Shown: positions 25,648 through 35,210, counted from the stretch's first letter. The stretch: 64,000 nucleotides of DNA from an uncultured Dermabacteraceae bacterium (GCA_946223075.1 CAMILZ010000009.1:10319-74318), one strand, 5' to 3'. Notes: generated by a model not told the origin, from the sequence alone. Translations and numbers: made by a program.

Positions 25648-26205
25648 CTAACGAAACTCGAGATGAATCTCCGCCTGGGCGACGTCGGAAACCGGCATCC
25701 TGTGCGGGCCGGGCGGAACCTTGTCGCCAGAGCGTGCTTTCGCGGCCTTCTTCGGAACGTGCGGCGGCTTCTGGACCTCAAATACGAGCTCCTCGCCTTC
25801 GACGCCCTCAAGTCGGCCGAGGAAGGTGCGGCCCGACGTGTCGGTAATGTCGAGAAGGCGTGTGCGGGCGCGTTTGAAATGACGGATCTCGGTGAGGGGC
25901 CGGAAGACGCCCGGGGTCGTGACCTCGAGAGTCGAGGGGCCCTCGCCGATGAGGCTTGCATCGGCATCGAGGAGATCCGAAAGTTCGCGCGACACCTCGG
26001 TCACGGTGTCGAGGTCCGCGCTCCCGATCTCATCTTCGTGAAGGTCCACGACGACGTCGAGGAGCGTAGCCGAGCCGCGCTTTTTCACGTCGAGCGATTC
26101 GAGAACAAGGCCGTGCTTCTCAATGACTGGCGCGAAAACCTTCGAGAGCTCCTGCACCTGGCCGGTCTCGGCGGAGGTGGCGTTCTTCTCCGCGTTCGTC
26201 TCCAT
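25648..26205 (-). CDS. rimP: Ribosome maturation factor RimP
   Basis: This 185-residue protein assists 30S subunit assembly. The TTPGVFRPLTEIRHFKRARTR stretch, with its conserved V-x-S/T-P-G motif, and the DLDTVTEVSRELSDLLD block identify the family. The ATG at 26205 is chosen because AAAGGAG lies five bases upstream; the frame is open 11 codons further. It heads the nusA cluster and is divergent from a lipoprotein gene, so the 97 bp between them must hold both promoters. Confidence 0.94.
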   Translation of the reverse strand: METNAEKNATSAETGQVQELSKVFAPVIEKHGLVLESLDVKKRGSATLLDVVVDLHEDEIGSADLDTVTEVSRELSDLLDADASLIGEGPSTLEVTTPGVFRPLTEIRHFKRARTRLLDITDTSGRTFLGRLEGVEGEELVFEVQKPPHVPKKAAKARSGDKVPPGPHRMPVSDVAQAEIHLEFR

Positions 26206-26302
26206 GGGGGCTCCTTTCGCGCGCTCGTTCCTACCCAATAGAGTGGGACATCGAGATCATAATGTGCTGAACATCGTGGCACATTCGCGAGCGAGGAGCC
26301 AC

Positions 26303-27349
26303 ATGAGAAATACCCAAAAAGTCCTGGCCAGACGCGGGTTTCTCAGCGTGGCGCTCGCCACGCCGTTGCTCGCGGGCTGCTCAGGGCCCACGCGGATCGC
26401 ACTTGGGGGACGTGAAACCTACACTCCCCCTCCCCCGGGCATCGACGAGATTTACCGCACGGAACTTCTCAAAGCTGTGACGGACCTCGCCGCAAGCACC
26501 GCACATGCCGAACCCAAAGGCGACTTCCCGGCGCTGCTCACCGCCCCTCTCGAGGTCCATCAAAAGGCACTGCGAACGGGAGCCGAGCAGGAAAAGACCG
26601 CCTCGGCCGAGGTAGAAAGCTCCGCTCGCTCGACCGCGTCAGCGATGAGCGGCTCGCGAGGAGTTAAGGTTCCAGCTGCGCGCGCCATGGTCGAGGCCTC
26701 GCGAAACCTCGCCTCCCTCCGCGATCTTTACGCCCACGCGGCCATCCAAGTTTCCGGCGATTTCGCCGACCTCTGCGCCTCGGGGGCGGCATGGGCCGAG
26801 CTTGCTGCCGCACGTCTCGCACGCCGCGCGAGAGCCGCCGGCATCAACGACGTGCGCGCCCCGAAAGGGTTTTCCGATGCCAAGCCCGCGCGCGAGGTAC
26901 CCGACATCGATCCGCCGGAACCGGCCGACGCCAATCTCATCAAAGCCCCGCTTCAGAGCGCGCAAACCGACGAGAACTTTGCCGCCTACGCCCTCGAGGT
27001 CGCGGCGACTCGCGTCGCGAAAAACCATCGCGACGGCTACGTCAAAGCCGCAAACCTCCACGCCGAACGCGCCGAAGCTTTCGGTGAGGTCGCGGCGCGC
27101 CTTGGCTTCGATCCGGTCGCGCGCGAGGCAGGCTACGCGCTTCCGCATCCGTTCAGCGCGGAGGATGCCGCCACGATGCGCGTCGATGTCACGGCGCGGT
27201 CACTGGCGAACGCCGTGGAGCTCACGGGCCTCGCGCCGTTCAGCGAGCGCGCACCGTTCCTCTTTGCGGCACTCGAGAGCGCCAAGGCCCTCGAGCCGCT
27301 CGAGGAGCACATCGCCCCGTTTCCGGGAATCGACGCGGGCGAAAACTAA
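26303..27349 (+). CDS. Lipoprotein with DUF4439 ferritin-like C-terminal domain
   Basis: This 348-residue protein begins with RRGFLSVALA and a lipobox LLAGC (Cys about residue 24), so it is a lipoprotein, possibly Tat-exported given the twin Arg. The C-terminal part (about 220-345) has an Ala-rich four-helix look with a VARE-x-GYALPHPF segment, matching DUF4439 ferritin-like proteins that lie near proS in many Actinobacteria. No metal site is evident. The ATG has GAGGAG four bases upstream. It is divergent from rimP and converges on proS with a 27-bp gap and no visible terminator. The function is unknown. Confidence 0.8.
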   Translation: MRNTQKVLARRGFLSVALATPLLAGCSGPTRIALGGRETYTPPPPGIDEIYRTELLKAVTDLAASTAHAEPKGDFPALLTAPLEVHQKALRTGAEQEKTASAEVESSARSTASAMSGSRGVKVPAARAMVEASRNLASLRDLYAHAAIQVSGDFADLCASGAAWAELAAARLARRARAAGINDVRAPKGFSDAKPAREVPDIDPPEPADANLIKAPLQSAQTDENFAAYALEVAATRVAKNHRDGYVKAANLHAERAEAFGEVAARLGFDPVAREAGYALPHPFSAEDAATMRVDVTARSLANAVELTGLAPFSERAPFLFAALESAKALEPLEEHIAPFPGIDAGEN

Positions 27350-27376
27350 AGAAACTCAGCGCTTCGAGCGCGATCC

Positions 27377-29143
27377 CTAGCCGCGCAGGTCCCTGAGAAT
27401 CTCCTCAAGCGCCTCTTCAACGGGAACTTCGCGGTTCTCCCCGCTTTGGCGGTCACGCACTTCGACGACGCCCTTCTCGAGCCCTCGTCCCACAACGACC
27501 GTCGTGGGAAGCCCAAGCAGCTCAGCATCCTTGAATTTCACACCGGGCGAGACCTTCGGGCGATCGTCAAAGAGTACATCGAAGCCCTCGGCCTCGAGAG
27601 CTGCGGCGATCTCCTCCGCCTTGTCAAAAACATCCTGGTTTTTACCGGTCGCGAGAACGTGCACGTCGAGCGGCGCGATGGCCCTCGGCCACGCGAGACC
27701 CTTCTCGTCGTGGTAGGTCTCAGCGATCGCCGCGACAGCGCGAGTCACGCCGATGCCATAGGACCCCATCGTGACGACCTGCTGCTTGCCGTTCTCATCG
27801 AGAACCTTGAGGCCGAGCGCCTCGGCGTACTTGCGGCCGAGCTGGAAGATGTGCCCCATCTCCATGCCGCGGGTGAGCGTAAGCGGCCCCGAGCCGTCGG
27901 GGGACGGATCTCCATCGCGCACCTCGGCGACCTCGGCGAAGCCGTCGCCCGCGAAGTCGCGCCCGGCGACGACACCGACGGTGTGCACGCCCTCGCGGTT
28001 GGCGCCCGCGACCCACGTCGTGCCATCCACGGCTCGGGGGTCGAGCAGAAGGCGATAACCGTTGCCCTCGAGGCCCCAGCCCTGCGGGCCGATGTAGCCC
28101 TTCTTCACGTCCGGATACTTCTCGAAGTCTTGCTCGGTGAAGGGGCGCACCTCGTTCGGAGCGAGCGCGGTCTCGAGACGCTTCTCATCGGCCTGGCGGT
28201 CGCCCGGAATCATGATGAGCAGCGGAGACTCTTCACCCTCGGGCGTCTTTTCGATGTAGACGAGCGCCTTGAGCGTGTCGGCCGGCTCCCACGCACGCGC
28301 ATCCTCACGCGGGGTGTTCTCGTTGAGGAAGGAGACGAGCGCGTCGATCGTGGTGGCGCCGGGAGTCTCGATATCGCAGGCCGCGGGGAGCGCCGCGATG
28401 GCCTCGGCATCAAGGGGCTCGCCGGCCACCGTCGTCACCGCCTCAACATTGGCGGCGTACCCCGCGGGGCTCAGCGCGAACGTATCCTCACCCACGGGCG
28501 TCGGGTGGAGGAACTCCTCGGATCGAGAGCCGCCCATGGCACCCGCATCGGCTTTGGCGATCACGATCTCGAGACCGAGACGCTTGAAGACACGCTGGTA
28601 TGCCTCGCGCATGATCATGTAGGAGCGCTCGAGGCCCTCATCGTCGATGTCGAAGCTGTAGGCGTCCTTCATCACGAACTCTCGCACGCGCAAAAGACCC
28701 GCGCGCGGACGCGCCTCATCGCGGTACTTCGTTTGCACCTGATAGAGCGAGATTGGCACATCCTTGTAGGACGTGAAGAGGTCCTTCACCGCGAGGGTGA
28801 ACATTTCTTCGTGGGTGGGGCCGAGCAGCATGTCGGCGCCCTTGCGGTCCTTGAGCCTAAAGAGGTTGTCGCCGTATTCGCTCCAGCGGTTCGTCTCCTC
28901 GTACGGTTCGCGAGGAAGGAGGGCCGGGAAGAGGATCTCGTGGCTGCCCGCGGCATCCATCTCCTCGCGCACGATCGCTTCGACCTTTCGCAGGACCTTG
29001 AGTCCGAGCGGGAGCCACGTGTAGATACCGGGGGCCGTGCGGCGGATGTAGCCGGCACGCACGAGCAGCTTGTGGCTCGCAAACTCGGCCTCGGCCGGAT
29101 CTTCTCGAAGGGTGCGAATAAAGCTCGATGACATGCGGAGCAT
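27377..29143 (-). CDS. proS: Prolyl-tRNA synthetase
   Basis: This 588-residue class II synthetase charges tRNA-Pro. Motif 2 is visible in TKYRDEARPRAGLLRVREF, motif 3 in GSYGIGVTR, and the anticodon-binding domain is at the C-terminus. The insertion between motifs 2 and 3 (about 225-400) is the YbaK-like editing domain of the bacterial-type enzyme. The ATG at 29143 follows GGAGG. The upstream in-frame TTG would use no better site. It is convergent with the DUF4439 gene. Confidence 0.96.
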   Translation of the reverse strand: MLRMSSSFIRTLREDPAEAEFASHKLLVRAGYIRRTAPGIYTWLPLGLKVLRKVEAIVREEMDAAGSHEILFPALLPREPYEETNRWSEYGDNLFRLKDRKGADMLLGPTHEEMFTLAVKDLFTSYKDVPISLYQVQTKYRDEARPRAGLLRVREFVMKDAYSFDIDDEGLERSYMIMREAYQRVFKRLGLEIVIAKADAGAMGGSRSEEFLHPTPVGEDTFALSPAGYAANVEAVTTVAGEPLDAEAIAALPAACDIETPGATTIDALVSFLNENTPREDARAWEPADTLKALVYIEKTPEGEESPLLIMIPGDRQADEKRLETALAPNEVRPFTEQDFEKYPDVKKGYIGPQGWGLEGNGYRLLLDPRAVDGTTWVAGANREGVHTVGVVAGRDFAGDGFAEVAEVRDGDPSPDGSGPLTLTRGMEMGHIFQLGRKYAEALGLKVLDENGKQQVVTMGSYGIGVTRAVAAIAETYHDEKGLAWPRAIAPLDVHVLATGKNQDVFDKAEEIAAALEAEGFDVLFDDRPKVSPGVKFKDAELLGLPTTVVVGRGLEKGVVEVRDRQSGENREVPVEEALEEILRDLRG

Positions 29144-29287
29144 GGGGCGTTGTCCTCCTGGCAACAGGGGTTTCGAGGCGAATTCCTCAGGCTCTCACAG
29201 TGTAGTGCGCACACCGGGTCCACCCCGCAATATCCCAGGACGCACCGCGTATCGTGGAGTGTCACTCGTCACCACGGGAAGGTTGAA

Positions 29288-30067
29288 ATGTCTGAGCCGC
29301 TCACGCTTTCGGGTATCGGGCCATCTCCTTCGATGGCCTATTTGCGTGCCCTCATTGGCGAGGGTGATGCCCTGCGAGAGGAAATTGAAGGCGATGCGGA
29401 TCGCCTCATGCAGATCGTCCGTGAAAAACTCGAGGGTTTCCTCATGCCGTACGAGTTCGGCCTCAAAGAGATTCTCACGAAGATCGAAATCCTCTCAGGT
29501 GAATGGGACGTGACAACTCCGCACAACCCCATCGAGCACGTGAAGACTCGCGTGAAATCAATGGACTCGCTCCTCGGCAAACTCGTACGCACCGAGTGCC
29601 CGCCCGATCTCGACGAGATCCGCAATCGCATTCGTGATATCGGCGGCGTGCGCATCACGTGCAGTTACGTGCAGGACTGCTACCTCGTGGCGCATGCCCT
29701 CGCCTCGCAGCCCGACATCACACTGCTCGAGGAAAAGGACTACATCGCGAACGTGAAGCCGAGCGGCTACCGCTCCCTCCACCTCATCCTCGAGGTCCCC
29801 GTGTTCCTCTCGACCCGCACGATCGATGTGCCGATCGAGGTGCAGATCCGCACGATCGCGATGGATTTTTGGGCGAGCGCAGAGCACGAGCTCAAGTACA
29901 AGTACCGCGGTGAGCTGCCCGCCACGATGCGAGAAAAACTCGTGGAAATCGCCGCCACCGCCGCAAGCCTCGATGAGCAAATGGGCATCGTGCGCGACCA
30001 AATCGAGGGTCCGTCACTCCCCGGTCGCGAAAGCGCCTCGCCGGGCGGGGCGCCGAGCGAGACCTAA
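29288..30067 (+). CDS. Small alarmone synthetase, RelQ-like (p)ppGpp synthetase
   Basis: This 259-residue protein has only the RelA/SpoT synthetase domain, with no HD hydrolase and no TGS/ACT domains. Conserved blocks are the RIRDIGGVRITCSYVQDCY segment (compare R-x-KD-x2-G-x-R), KPSGYRSLHL, and EVQIRTIAMDFWASAEHE, which carries the catalytic Glu of the family. The shape fits RelQ/YjbM-type enzymes, which make ppGpp/pGpp in the cytoplasm under envelope or nutrient stress. The ATG at 29288 follows GGAAGG. The 3' end overlaps the convergent GNAT gene by four bases, so the two stops share sequence. Confidence 0.9.
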   Translation: MSEPLTLSGIGPSPSMAYLRALIGEGDALREEIEGDADRLMQIVREKLEGFLMPYEFGLKEILTKIEILSGEWDVTTPHNPIEHVKTRVKSMDSLLGKLVRTECPPDLDEIRNRIRDIGGVRITCSYVQDCYLVAHALASQPDITLLEEKDYIANVKPSGYRSLHLILEVPVFLSTRTIDVPIEVQIRTIAMDFWASAEHELKYKYRGELPATMREKLVEIAATAASLDEQMGIVRDQIEGPSLPGRESASPGGAPSET

Positions 30068-30933
30068 AACAGCACCGTCGCGAGCTCCCCTACCGGCTCG
30101 AAGCCCGCGCGCGCATAGGCTCGGCGCGCACGCACGTTAAACGAGTTGACGTAGAGGGTCACGCGCGGTGCGTGATCGCGACGGATAAGCTCCGCGGTCT
30201 CCCTCATGAAAGGCGCGGCGAGACCCCTTCCGCGATAGGCCGGATCAATCCATACGCCATGGACTTGCGCGACACCGCCGAAGAGCGCGCCGAGATCTGC
30301 CTTGAACACGATCCGTTCACCGTCACACGCGATGTAGGTACGAGACTCGCGAATTAAATACTCGACTCGCGCGCGATACCCCCGACCGCCATCGCCTCGG
30401 CACGGATCCGTTCCCACTTCCTCGCGGAACATCGCCACAGCGGCGGGAAACACGCGATTGAGGTCTCGCGGTTCGGCTCTGGTCACGATGGCGGGGGTAT
30501 GGTCCGACGCTTGCCCGGCGGAATATTCGAGCAGGGGCTGGTGGCTTCGCATCTCGCGCTCGCGGGGCATGCCTTCGCGCATCACGTGCCACATGTGCAT
30601 CGCGATGCCGTGCTCGGCAACGATGGACGAGTATCGCGTCGAAAGCGCGAGGGCATGGCGAGCCAGGCGCTCGATCGCGTCGAAAGAATCGGGGGCGAGA
30701 ACGCTCGCACTCACGCCGTGCCACAGGATTCCCCGAATCGCCGACCCCCGCGTGAGAACCGTGAATTCGGAGGCACTGCGACCCACCGCCGCGAGTTCCT
30801 CGAATCTCGCGGAGGCAAGGGTGCTCACGTGCGCTTCGCGGAGCATCGCTTCGCGCGCGGGTTCGACCCACTCCCCTTGGAGGGGGCGGATATCCGCAGG
30901 GCGTTTGCGCCACAGTGCCGAAATAGGGCTCAC
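30064..30933 (-). CDS. GNAT acetyltransferase with DUF4081 N-terminal domain
   Basis: This 289-residue protein has an N-terminal domain (about 1-125) of the DUF4081 type and a C-terminal GNAT domain. The acetyl-CoA-binding loop is seen in DPAYRGRGLAAPFM (Q/RxxGxG/A pattern as R-G-R-G-L-A), followed by VTLYVNSFNVRARRAYARAGF. The start GTG overlaps the rseP stop in a GTGA, so translation is coupled. The same gene type follows ispG in other Actinobacteria, but here ispG is absent and it follows rseP directly. One dispersed 10-mer copy lies in it. The substrate is unknown. Confidence 0.85.
   Translation of the reverse strand: MSPISALWRKRPADIRPLQGEWVEPAREAMLREAHVSTLASARFEELAAVGRSASEFTVLTRGSAIRGILWHGVSASVLAPDSFDAIERLARHALALSTRYSSIVAEHGIAMHMWHVMREGMPREREMRSHQPLLEYSAGQASDHTPAIVTRAEPRDLNRVFPAAVAMFREEVGTDPCRGDGGRGYRARVEYLIRESRTYIACDGERIVFKADLGALFGGVAQVHGVWIDPAYRGRGLAAPFMRETAELIRRDHAPRVTLYVNSFNVRARRAYARAGFEPVGELATVLF
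30503..30512 (+). repeat. Dispersed 10-mer TCCGACGCTT, copy 5
   Basis: An exact copy. In the GNAT gene it is read as Gln-Ala-Ser-Asp. Confidence 0.8.
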
Positions 30934-32270
30934 CGGAAAAGAGTCACCGGCTTCACGATGTCGGCATAAATGAGCAGCACGCTCATGAGGAGGAAGGCGA
31001 TCGCGATGACGTTCGTGACGGGCAGCATGCGCGAGGCATCGACGGGACCCGGATCGGGCTTGCCGCGCAGCTTCGCGAGGCGCCGGCGGGCTGCCTCGTA
31101 GAGCGCGGCGGCGACGTGCCCACCATCGAGCGGCATGAGCGGCACGAGATTGAACACGAAAAGTGCCATGTTGAGAGAACCGAGCATCGAGAGGAACGTC
31201 CACGCCTTTTCCTTGAGGGAGAAGCCTGGCGAATCGTGCGAGACGATCTCTCCCGCGAGCCTGCTCACTCCCACGACCCCCATGGGACCGTTGGGGTCGC
31301 GATCTTCACTGCTGAAGGCCGCCTTGCCAATCTCCCATATGCGCACGGGCAGAGTCACGACAACCTTCGCGGTTCCCACGAACTGCTCCCACACGGCACC
31401 GGGAACCTCGGTGAGAGGCCTCGGCTCAAGCTCTTGCGTGCCGGTCACGCCAAGAAACCCCGCCTCGACCGTGTCGTAGGAACCGTCGGCCTTCTTCACC
31501 GGTTCGCCTTTCGCATCCCGCGCAACAACCTCGTTTGCCACGGGCGTGGCGCTCACGGTCATTGACGTGCCGTCACGCACGAGGCCGATGTCAACGCTTT
31601 CGTTCGGATGCTTCCGAATGAGAGAACTCATCTCGTGGAAGTCCGCGACCCGAACGCCGTCAACCGACGTGATGACGTCACCGGGTCGGATACCCGCCGC
31701 GTATGCGGGTGCCTCGGGCATCCCCTCGCACGACGCATCTCTCGGGGCAGTCGCGGGCACGACGCACTGCGACACCGCGCTGACTTGTGAGGTCACGTGC
31801 GGCAGCCCGAAGCCACTCAGCACAATCGCCGTGAGGACGACCGCAATGAGGAGGTTCATCGTGGGACCGCCGAGCATGACGACGAGTTTCTTCGGCGCGC
31901 TCAGCGCGACGAACGTGCGGTGGCGATCCTCGGCCGAATACTGACTCGAATCCCACTCCTTCGCCTCTTCGCTCATCTGCTGGAAGAAGCCCGTGGAATC
32001 CTCGCGGATCACGTTCGGATCCTCACCCTTGTGCGGCGGGAACATGCCGATCATGCGAATGTAGCCGCCGAGCGGGATCGCCTTGATCCCATACTCGGTC
32101 TCGCCCTTGACGCGCGAAAAAAGGGTGGGGCCGAACCCGATCATGTATTGGGTGACGCGCACGCCGAAGCGCTTCGCGGGAACGAGATGCCCGATCTCGT
32201 GGAGGGCAATCGAAAGCCCGAGCCCGGCAACCATGAGAAGGATGCCGAGCACGTAAAGAAGAATCATCAC
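30930..32270 (-). CDS. rseP: Site-2 protease RseP/Rip1-type intramembrane zinc metalloprotease
   Basis: This 446-residue membrane protease cleaves anti-sigma factors or signal-peptide remnants within the membrane. The zinc motif HEIGH lies at residues 24-28, and the third ligand region is NLVPLMPLDGGH near residue 375. A PDZ domain lies between (about 185-260, GIRPGDVITSVDG). Four hydrophobic segments are visible. The ATG overlaps the preceding DivIVA-repeat gene by 4 bp and the stop overlaps the GNAT gene by 4 bp. The usual neighbours dxr and ispG are missing at both joints. Confidence 0.95.
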   Translation of the reverse strand: MMILLYVLGILLMVAGLGLSIALHEIGHLVPAKRFGVRVTQYMIGFGPTLFSRVKGETEYGIKAIPLGGYIRMIGMFPPHKGEDPNVIREDSTGFFQQMSEEAKEWDSSQYSAEDRHRTFVALSAPKKLVVMLGGPTMNLLIAVVLTAIVLSGFGLPHVTSQVSAVSQCVVPATAPRDASCEGMPEAPAYAAGIRPGDVITSVDGVRVADFHEMSSLIRKHPNESVDIGLVRDGTSMTVSATPVANEVVARDAKGEPVKKADGSYDTVEAGFLGVTGTQELEPRPLTEVPGAVWEQFVGTAKVVVTLPVRIWEIGKAAFSSEDRDPNGPMGVVGVSRLAGEIVSHDSPGFSLKEKAWTFLSMLGSLNMALFVFNLVPLMPLDGGHVAAALYEAARRRLAKLRGKPDPGPVDASRMLPVTNVIAIAFLLMSVLLIYADIVKPVTLFR

Positions 32271-32815
32271 GGAACGGAGGCCATCACGTCGGCAACGTGA
32301 TCAAGATAAACATCAACGACGGCCTCCTGGTAGCCGTCGGCACCCTTGCGCGCACGGAAAGCCGCGCGGCGAACATCGTCCACACTCATCGCGAAGCCCT
32401 CGGTAAAGTACGCGTGGAGCTGATCGCACAGGTTGTCGACGTCCTCGCGGTCGTAGGCACGCTCGCCCTGACCCGCGGGGCGAAAACGCTCACCCGCGGG
32501 GCGTGAGAGACGCTCCTGGAGAACCTCCGCACGTTCGGTGAGGGCCGCGATCCACGCTTCTTCGCCGTCACGCTCGATCGCTTCATCACGGTACTGGAGG
32601 GCGAAGGCATCCGAAAGGCGGTCGAGAGCCTCATCGACGGCGACCATGTCGTAGCCGCCGCGCACGGTCGAGAACTTTGCCGTGATGACATCGGCCGGCT
32701 GGAAAGAACCATCGCGCCCCTCATACGCGGCACGCGCACGACGCAGGAAGTCATCGACTTCCTCAACGTTGTAGCCAAAGGTAAAACGCCCGGCACGTTG
32801 AAAAGCGGCACTCAT
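32267..32815 (-). CDS. DivIVA-domain-repeat protein
   Basis: This 182-residue soluble protein has three short DivIVA-type motifs: FTFGYNVEEVDDFL, FSTVRGGYDMVAVDEAL, and later AFRARKGADGYQEAVVDVYLD. The pattern is a Gly-Tyr turn followed by a helix with Val-Asp-x2-Leu. Such DivIVA-domain proteins are associated with polar growth or septum in Actinobacteria, but no long coiled coil is present, so this is a small relative, not Wag31 itself. The ATG has GGGAG upstream. It overlaps rseP by 4 bp and sits between rlmN and rseP. Confidence 0.82.
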   Translation of the reverse strand: MSAAFQRAGRFTFGYNVEEVDDFLRRARAAYEGRDGSFQPADVITAKFSTVRGGYDMVAVDEALDRLSDAFALQYRDEAIERDGEEAWIAALTERAEVLQERLSRPAGERFRPAGQGERAYDREDVDNLCDQLHAYFTEGFAMSVDDVRRAAFRARKGADGYQEAVVDVYLDHVADVMASVP

Positions 32816-32936
32816 CTACTTGCTCCCTCCCTCGACGGGGATGCTCACGCGACAAATCTGGGGCGATGACGGGACCGCCCCTCCACCACTGTAGTGCCTG
32901 GACACGCGAAAGGCCGGCAGGCGTCGGACCCCAAAA

Positions 32937-34202
32937 TCACGCGCCGGTACCGCGCGCGATCTCCTCAACCCTCGCCACGCGAGCCTCACGGTCCTCGCGA
33001 CGCGCATCGGTCTCCACAACCGTGGCGGCGAGCTGCCCGCACGCACCGTCGATATCACTTCCACGCGTGTCGCGGATCGTGGCCGAAATTCCGTGCTCGC
33101 GCAGGGTCTCGACGAACGTGCGCTCGACCCACGGATCAGACGCCGTCCACTTCGAGCCCTTGACGGGATTGAGCGGGATCGGGTTGACGTGCACCCAGTG
33201 AGCGCCTCCGCGGGCAATGAGGCGCTTCGCGAGGAGCTCCGCGCGTTCGGCCTGATCGTTGATGTCGCGAATGAGCGCATACTCGATCGAGACTCGACGG
33301 CCCGTCGCCTCGAAATACTCCCATGCCGCATCGAGAATCTCGTCCACATCGAAACGCTGGTTGATCGGGACGAGCTCATTGCGCAGCTCATCGTCCGGCG
33401 CGTGAAGGGACACCGCGAGCGTCACCGGGATCTCTTCCTTCACGAGCTTGCGCACGGCGGGTGCGAGGCCCACGGTCGACACGGTAATGTGCCGCGCGCC
33501 CATGCCGAAGCCCTCGGGAGAGGCGGCATTGAGCCGCTGGCAGGTGGTTGCCACGGCGCGGTAGTTCGCGAGCGGCTCGCCCATGCCCATAAACACGATG
33601 TTGGACACTCGCCCTTCACCACCGGGAAGCTCACCACGCGAGAGAAGAAGGTTCGCGATGCGCACTTGCTCGAGGATTTCCGCGGCCGAAAGGTTTCTCG
33701 TGAGACCCATTTGGCCGGTCGCACAGAACGGGCAGTTCATGCCGCAGCCTGCCTCCGACGAAATGCACAGGGTCACGCGATTCGAGTAGCGCATGAGCAC
33801 CGACTCCACGAGTGAGCCGTCGAACAGGCGCCACAGGAACTTCTGGGTCATGCCCTGATCGGCGCTCTGCTGCGACACCTTCGTGAGAAGAGTCGGGAAG
33901 AAACGCTCAACGAGCGCCGCTCGATCACCCTTGGGCAGGTCCGTCATGTCCTCGGGATCGGTCGTGAAATGCTCGAAGTAGTGCGTGGAGAGTTGCTTCG
34001 CACGGAAGGCGGGAAGCCCCATCTCCTTGACGGCCTCGGCGCGCTCCTCGAGCGTGAGATCCGCGAGATGTGCGGGCGGTTTGCCGCGGCGCGAAGGCCG
34101 CAATTGGAGCTGGCCGGGGGCGAGCCGGACAGGCTCCCCCTTGACCACCTCGCGCGAAAGGTCCTTCGCCACATCGAGCTTCGGGGTCGGTTTCTCAACC
34201 AC
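32937..34202 (-). CDS. rlmN: 23S rRNA (adenine(2503)-C(2))-methyltransferase
   Basis: This radical-SAM enzyme of about 421 residues methylates C2 of A2503 in 23S rRNA and A37 of some tRNAs. The Fe-S motif CxxxCxxC is CGMNCPFC at residues 153-160. The C-terminal Cys in GACGQLAA is the second catalytic cysteine of the family. The GTG at 34202 is inferred from GGAGG six bases upstream; it overlaps the end of cdsA by 8 bp. A polar N-terminal extension of about 40 residues is present. It lies between cdsA and the DivIVA gene. Confidence 0.95.
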   Translation of the reverse strand: MVEKPTPKLDVAKDLSREVVKGEPVRLAPGQLQLRPSRRGKPPAHLADLTLEERAEAVKEMGLPAFRAKQLSTHYFEHFTTDPEDMTDLPKGDRAALVERFFPTLLTKVSQQSADQGMTQKFLWRLFDGSLVESVLMRYSNRVTLCISSEAGCGMNCPFCATGQMGLTRNLSAAEILEQVRIANLLLSRGELPGGEGRVSNIVFMGMGEPLANYRAVATTCQRLNAASPEGFGMGARHITVSTVGLAPAVRKLVKEEIPVTLAVSLHAPDDELRNELVPINQRFDVDEILDAAWEYFEATGRRVSIEYALIRDINDQAERAELLAKRLIARGGAHWVHVNPIPLNPVKGSKWTASDPWVERTFVETLREHGISATIRDTRGSDIDGACGQLAATVVETDARREDREARVARVEEIARGTGA

Positions 34203-35190
34203 TGATGGCCTCCACAATCGCGAGAAGAATGAACACGGTCGGGGCGGTGAGGAGCATGGAATCGAGGCGATCCATCATGCCGCCATGCCCCGGAAGAAGC
34301 TGCCCCATATCTTTGATCCGCAAGTCGCGCTTGAGGAGGGACTCGCTCAGATCACCGACGGTCGACACCACGACCATGACGGCGCCGAAGGCGAGGCCCC
34401 ACCAAAGACCAACCTCGGGGAGCCACACGTAGCCAATGAGACCCGCGGCAGCAACACCGCCGATGAGGGAGCCGGCAAAGCCCTCCCACGTTTTCTTGGG
34501 GCTGATACTCGGCGCCATGGGGTGCTTACCGAAAAGCACACCTAAAGCGTAGCCACACGTGTCGTTCATAATCGGCACCACGAGGGCGAACATCACCTTG
34601 TTCGCACCGTTCGGCTGCGTCATAAGCAAGATCGTGAAACTCGCCATGAACGGCACCCACAAAAGCGCGAAGATCCCCGCCACCGTATCGCGAAGCGCCA
34701 TGAGGCCCGTCGCCTCGGTCGTGCGCCACACGATGAGCACGATCGCGCCGACGATCGTCGACACGAGAAGCCCTGAGGCTCCGTACTGCCACGTCGAGAC
34801 GACAACACCGACACTCGCGACAAGTAACGGGATGGCGGGCACCCGCAAACGCGCCCCTTCGAGGGCATTCGCGACCTCGAGCGTGGCGATCACGACGGCG
34901 ATCGCCACGACGGGCGTGAAGAGCACAGGAAGCACATACACGCAGCCGAACAGCACGGTGACGAGAGAGAACCCCACGGCGATTGCGGCGGGCAGATTTC
35001 GCCCTGCGCGCGGCGTGCGCGCGTGGGTCGCGGCGGGTCGCTCGGAAACCTCCGCGACAAGTCGCTCTTCGCTCGCGAGGGTCTCGGGGGCAGCGACGGG
35101 CGGCTCCGGTGCGGTGCTTTCAGATATGGCAACGGCCGTGCCCGGCGTGGTGCCAGGCACGGCGCGTCGACGACCGTGGCGTGTATTCAC
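34195..35190 (-). CDS. cdsA: Phosphatidate cytidylyltransferase
   Basis: This 331-residue membrane enzyme makes CDP-diacylglycerol from CTP and phosphatidate. The signature S-x-LKRDLRIKDMGQLLPGHGG block with D-R-x-D-S after it is intact near the C-terminus. About eight hydrophobic segments are visible after a 60-residue Pro/Ala/Glu-rich cytoplasmic extension, which is longer than in most bacteria and common in Actinobacteria. Its product feeds PgsA, also encoded in this window. It follows frr by 20 bp. Confidence 0.94.
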   Translation of the reverse strand: MNTRHGRRRAVPGTTPGTAVAISESTAPEPPVAAPETLASEERLVAEVSERPAATHARTPRAGRNLPAAIAVGFSLVTVLFGCVYVLPVLFTPVVAIAVVIATLEVANALEGARLRVPAIPLLVASVGVVVSTWQYGASGLLVSTIVGAIVLIVWRTTEATGLMALRDTVAGIFALLWVPFMASFTILLMTQPNGANKVMFALVVPIMNDTCGYALGVLFGKHPMAPSISPKKTWEGFAGSLIGGVAAAGLIGYVWLPEVGLWWGLAFGAVMVVVSTVGDLSESLLKRDLRIKDMGQLLPGHGGMMDRLDSMLLTAPTVFILLAIVEAISG

Positions 35191-35210
35191 GAACGCTGAG
35201 GAGAAGCCGC

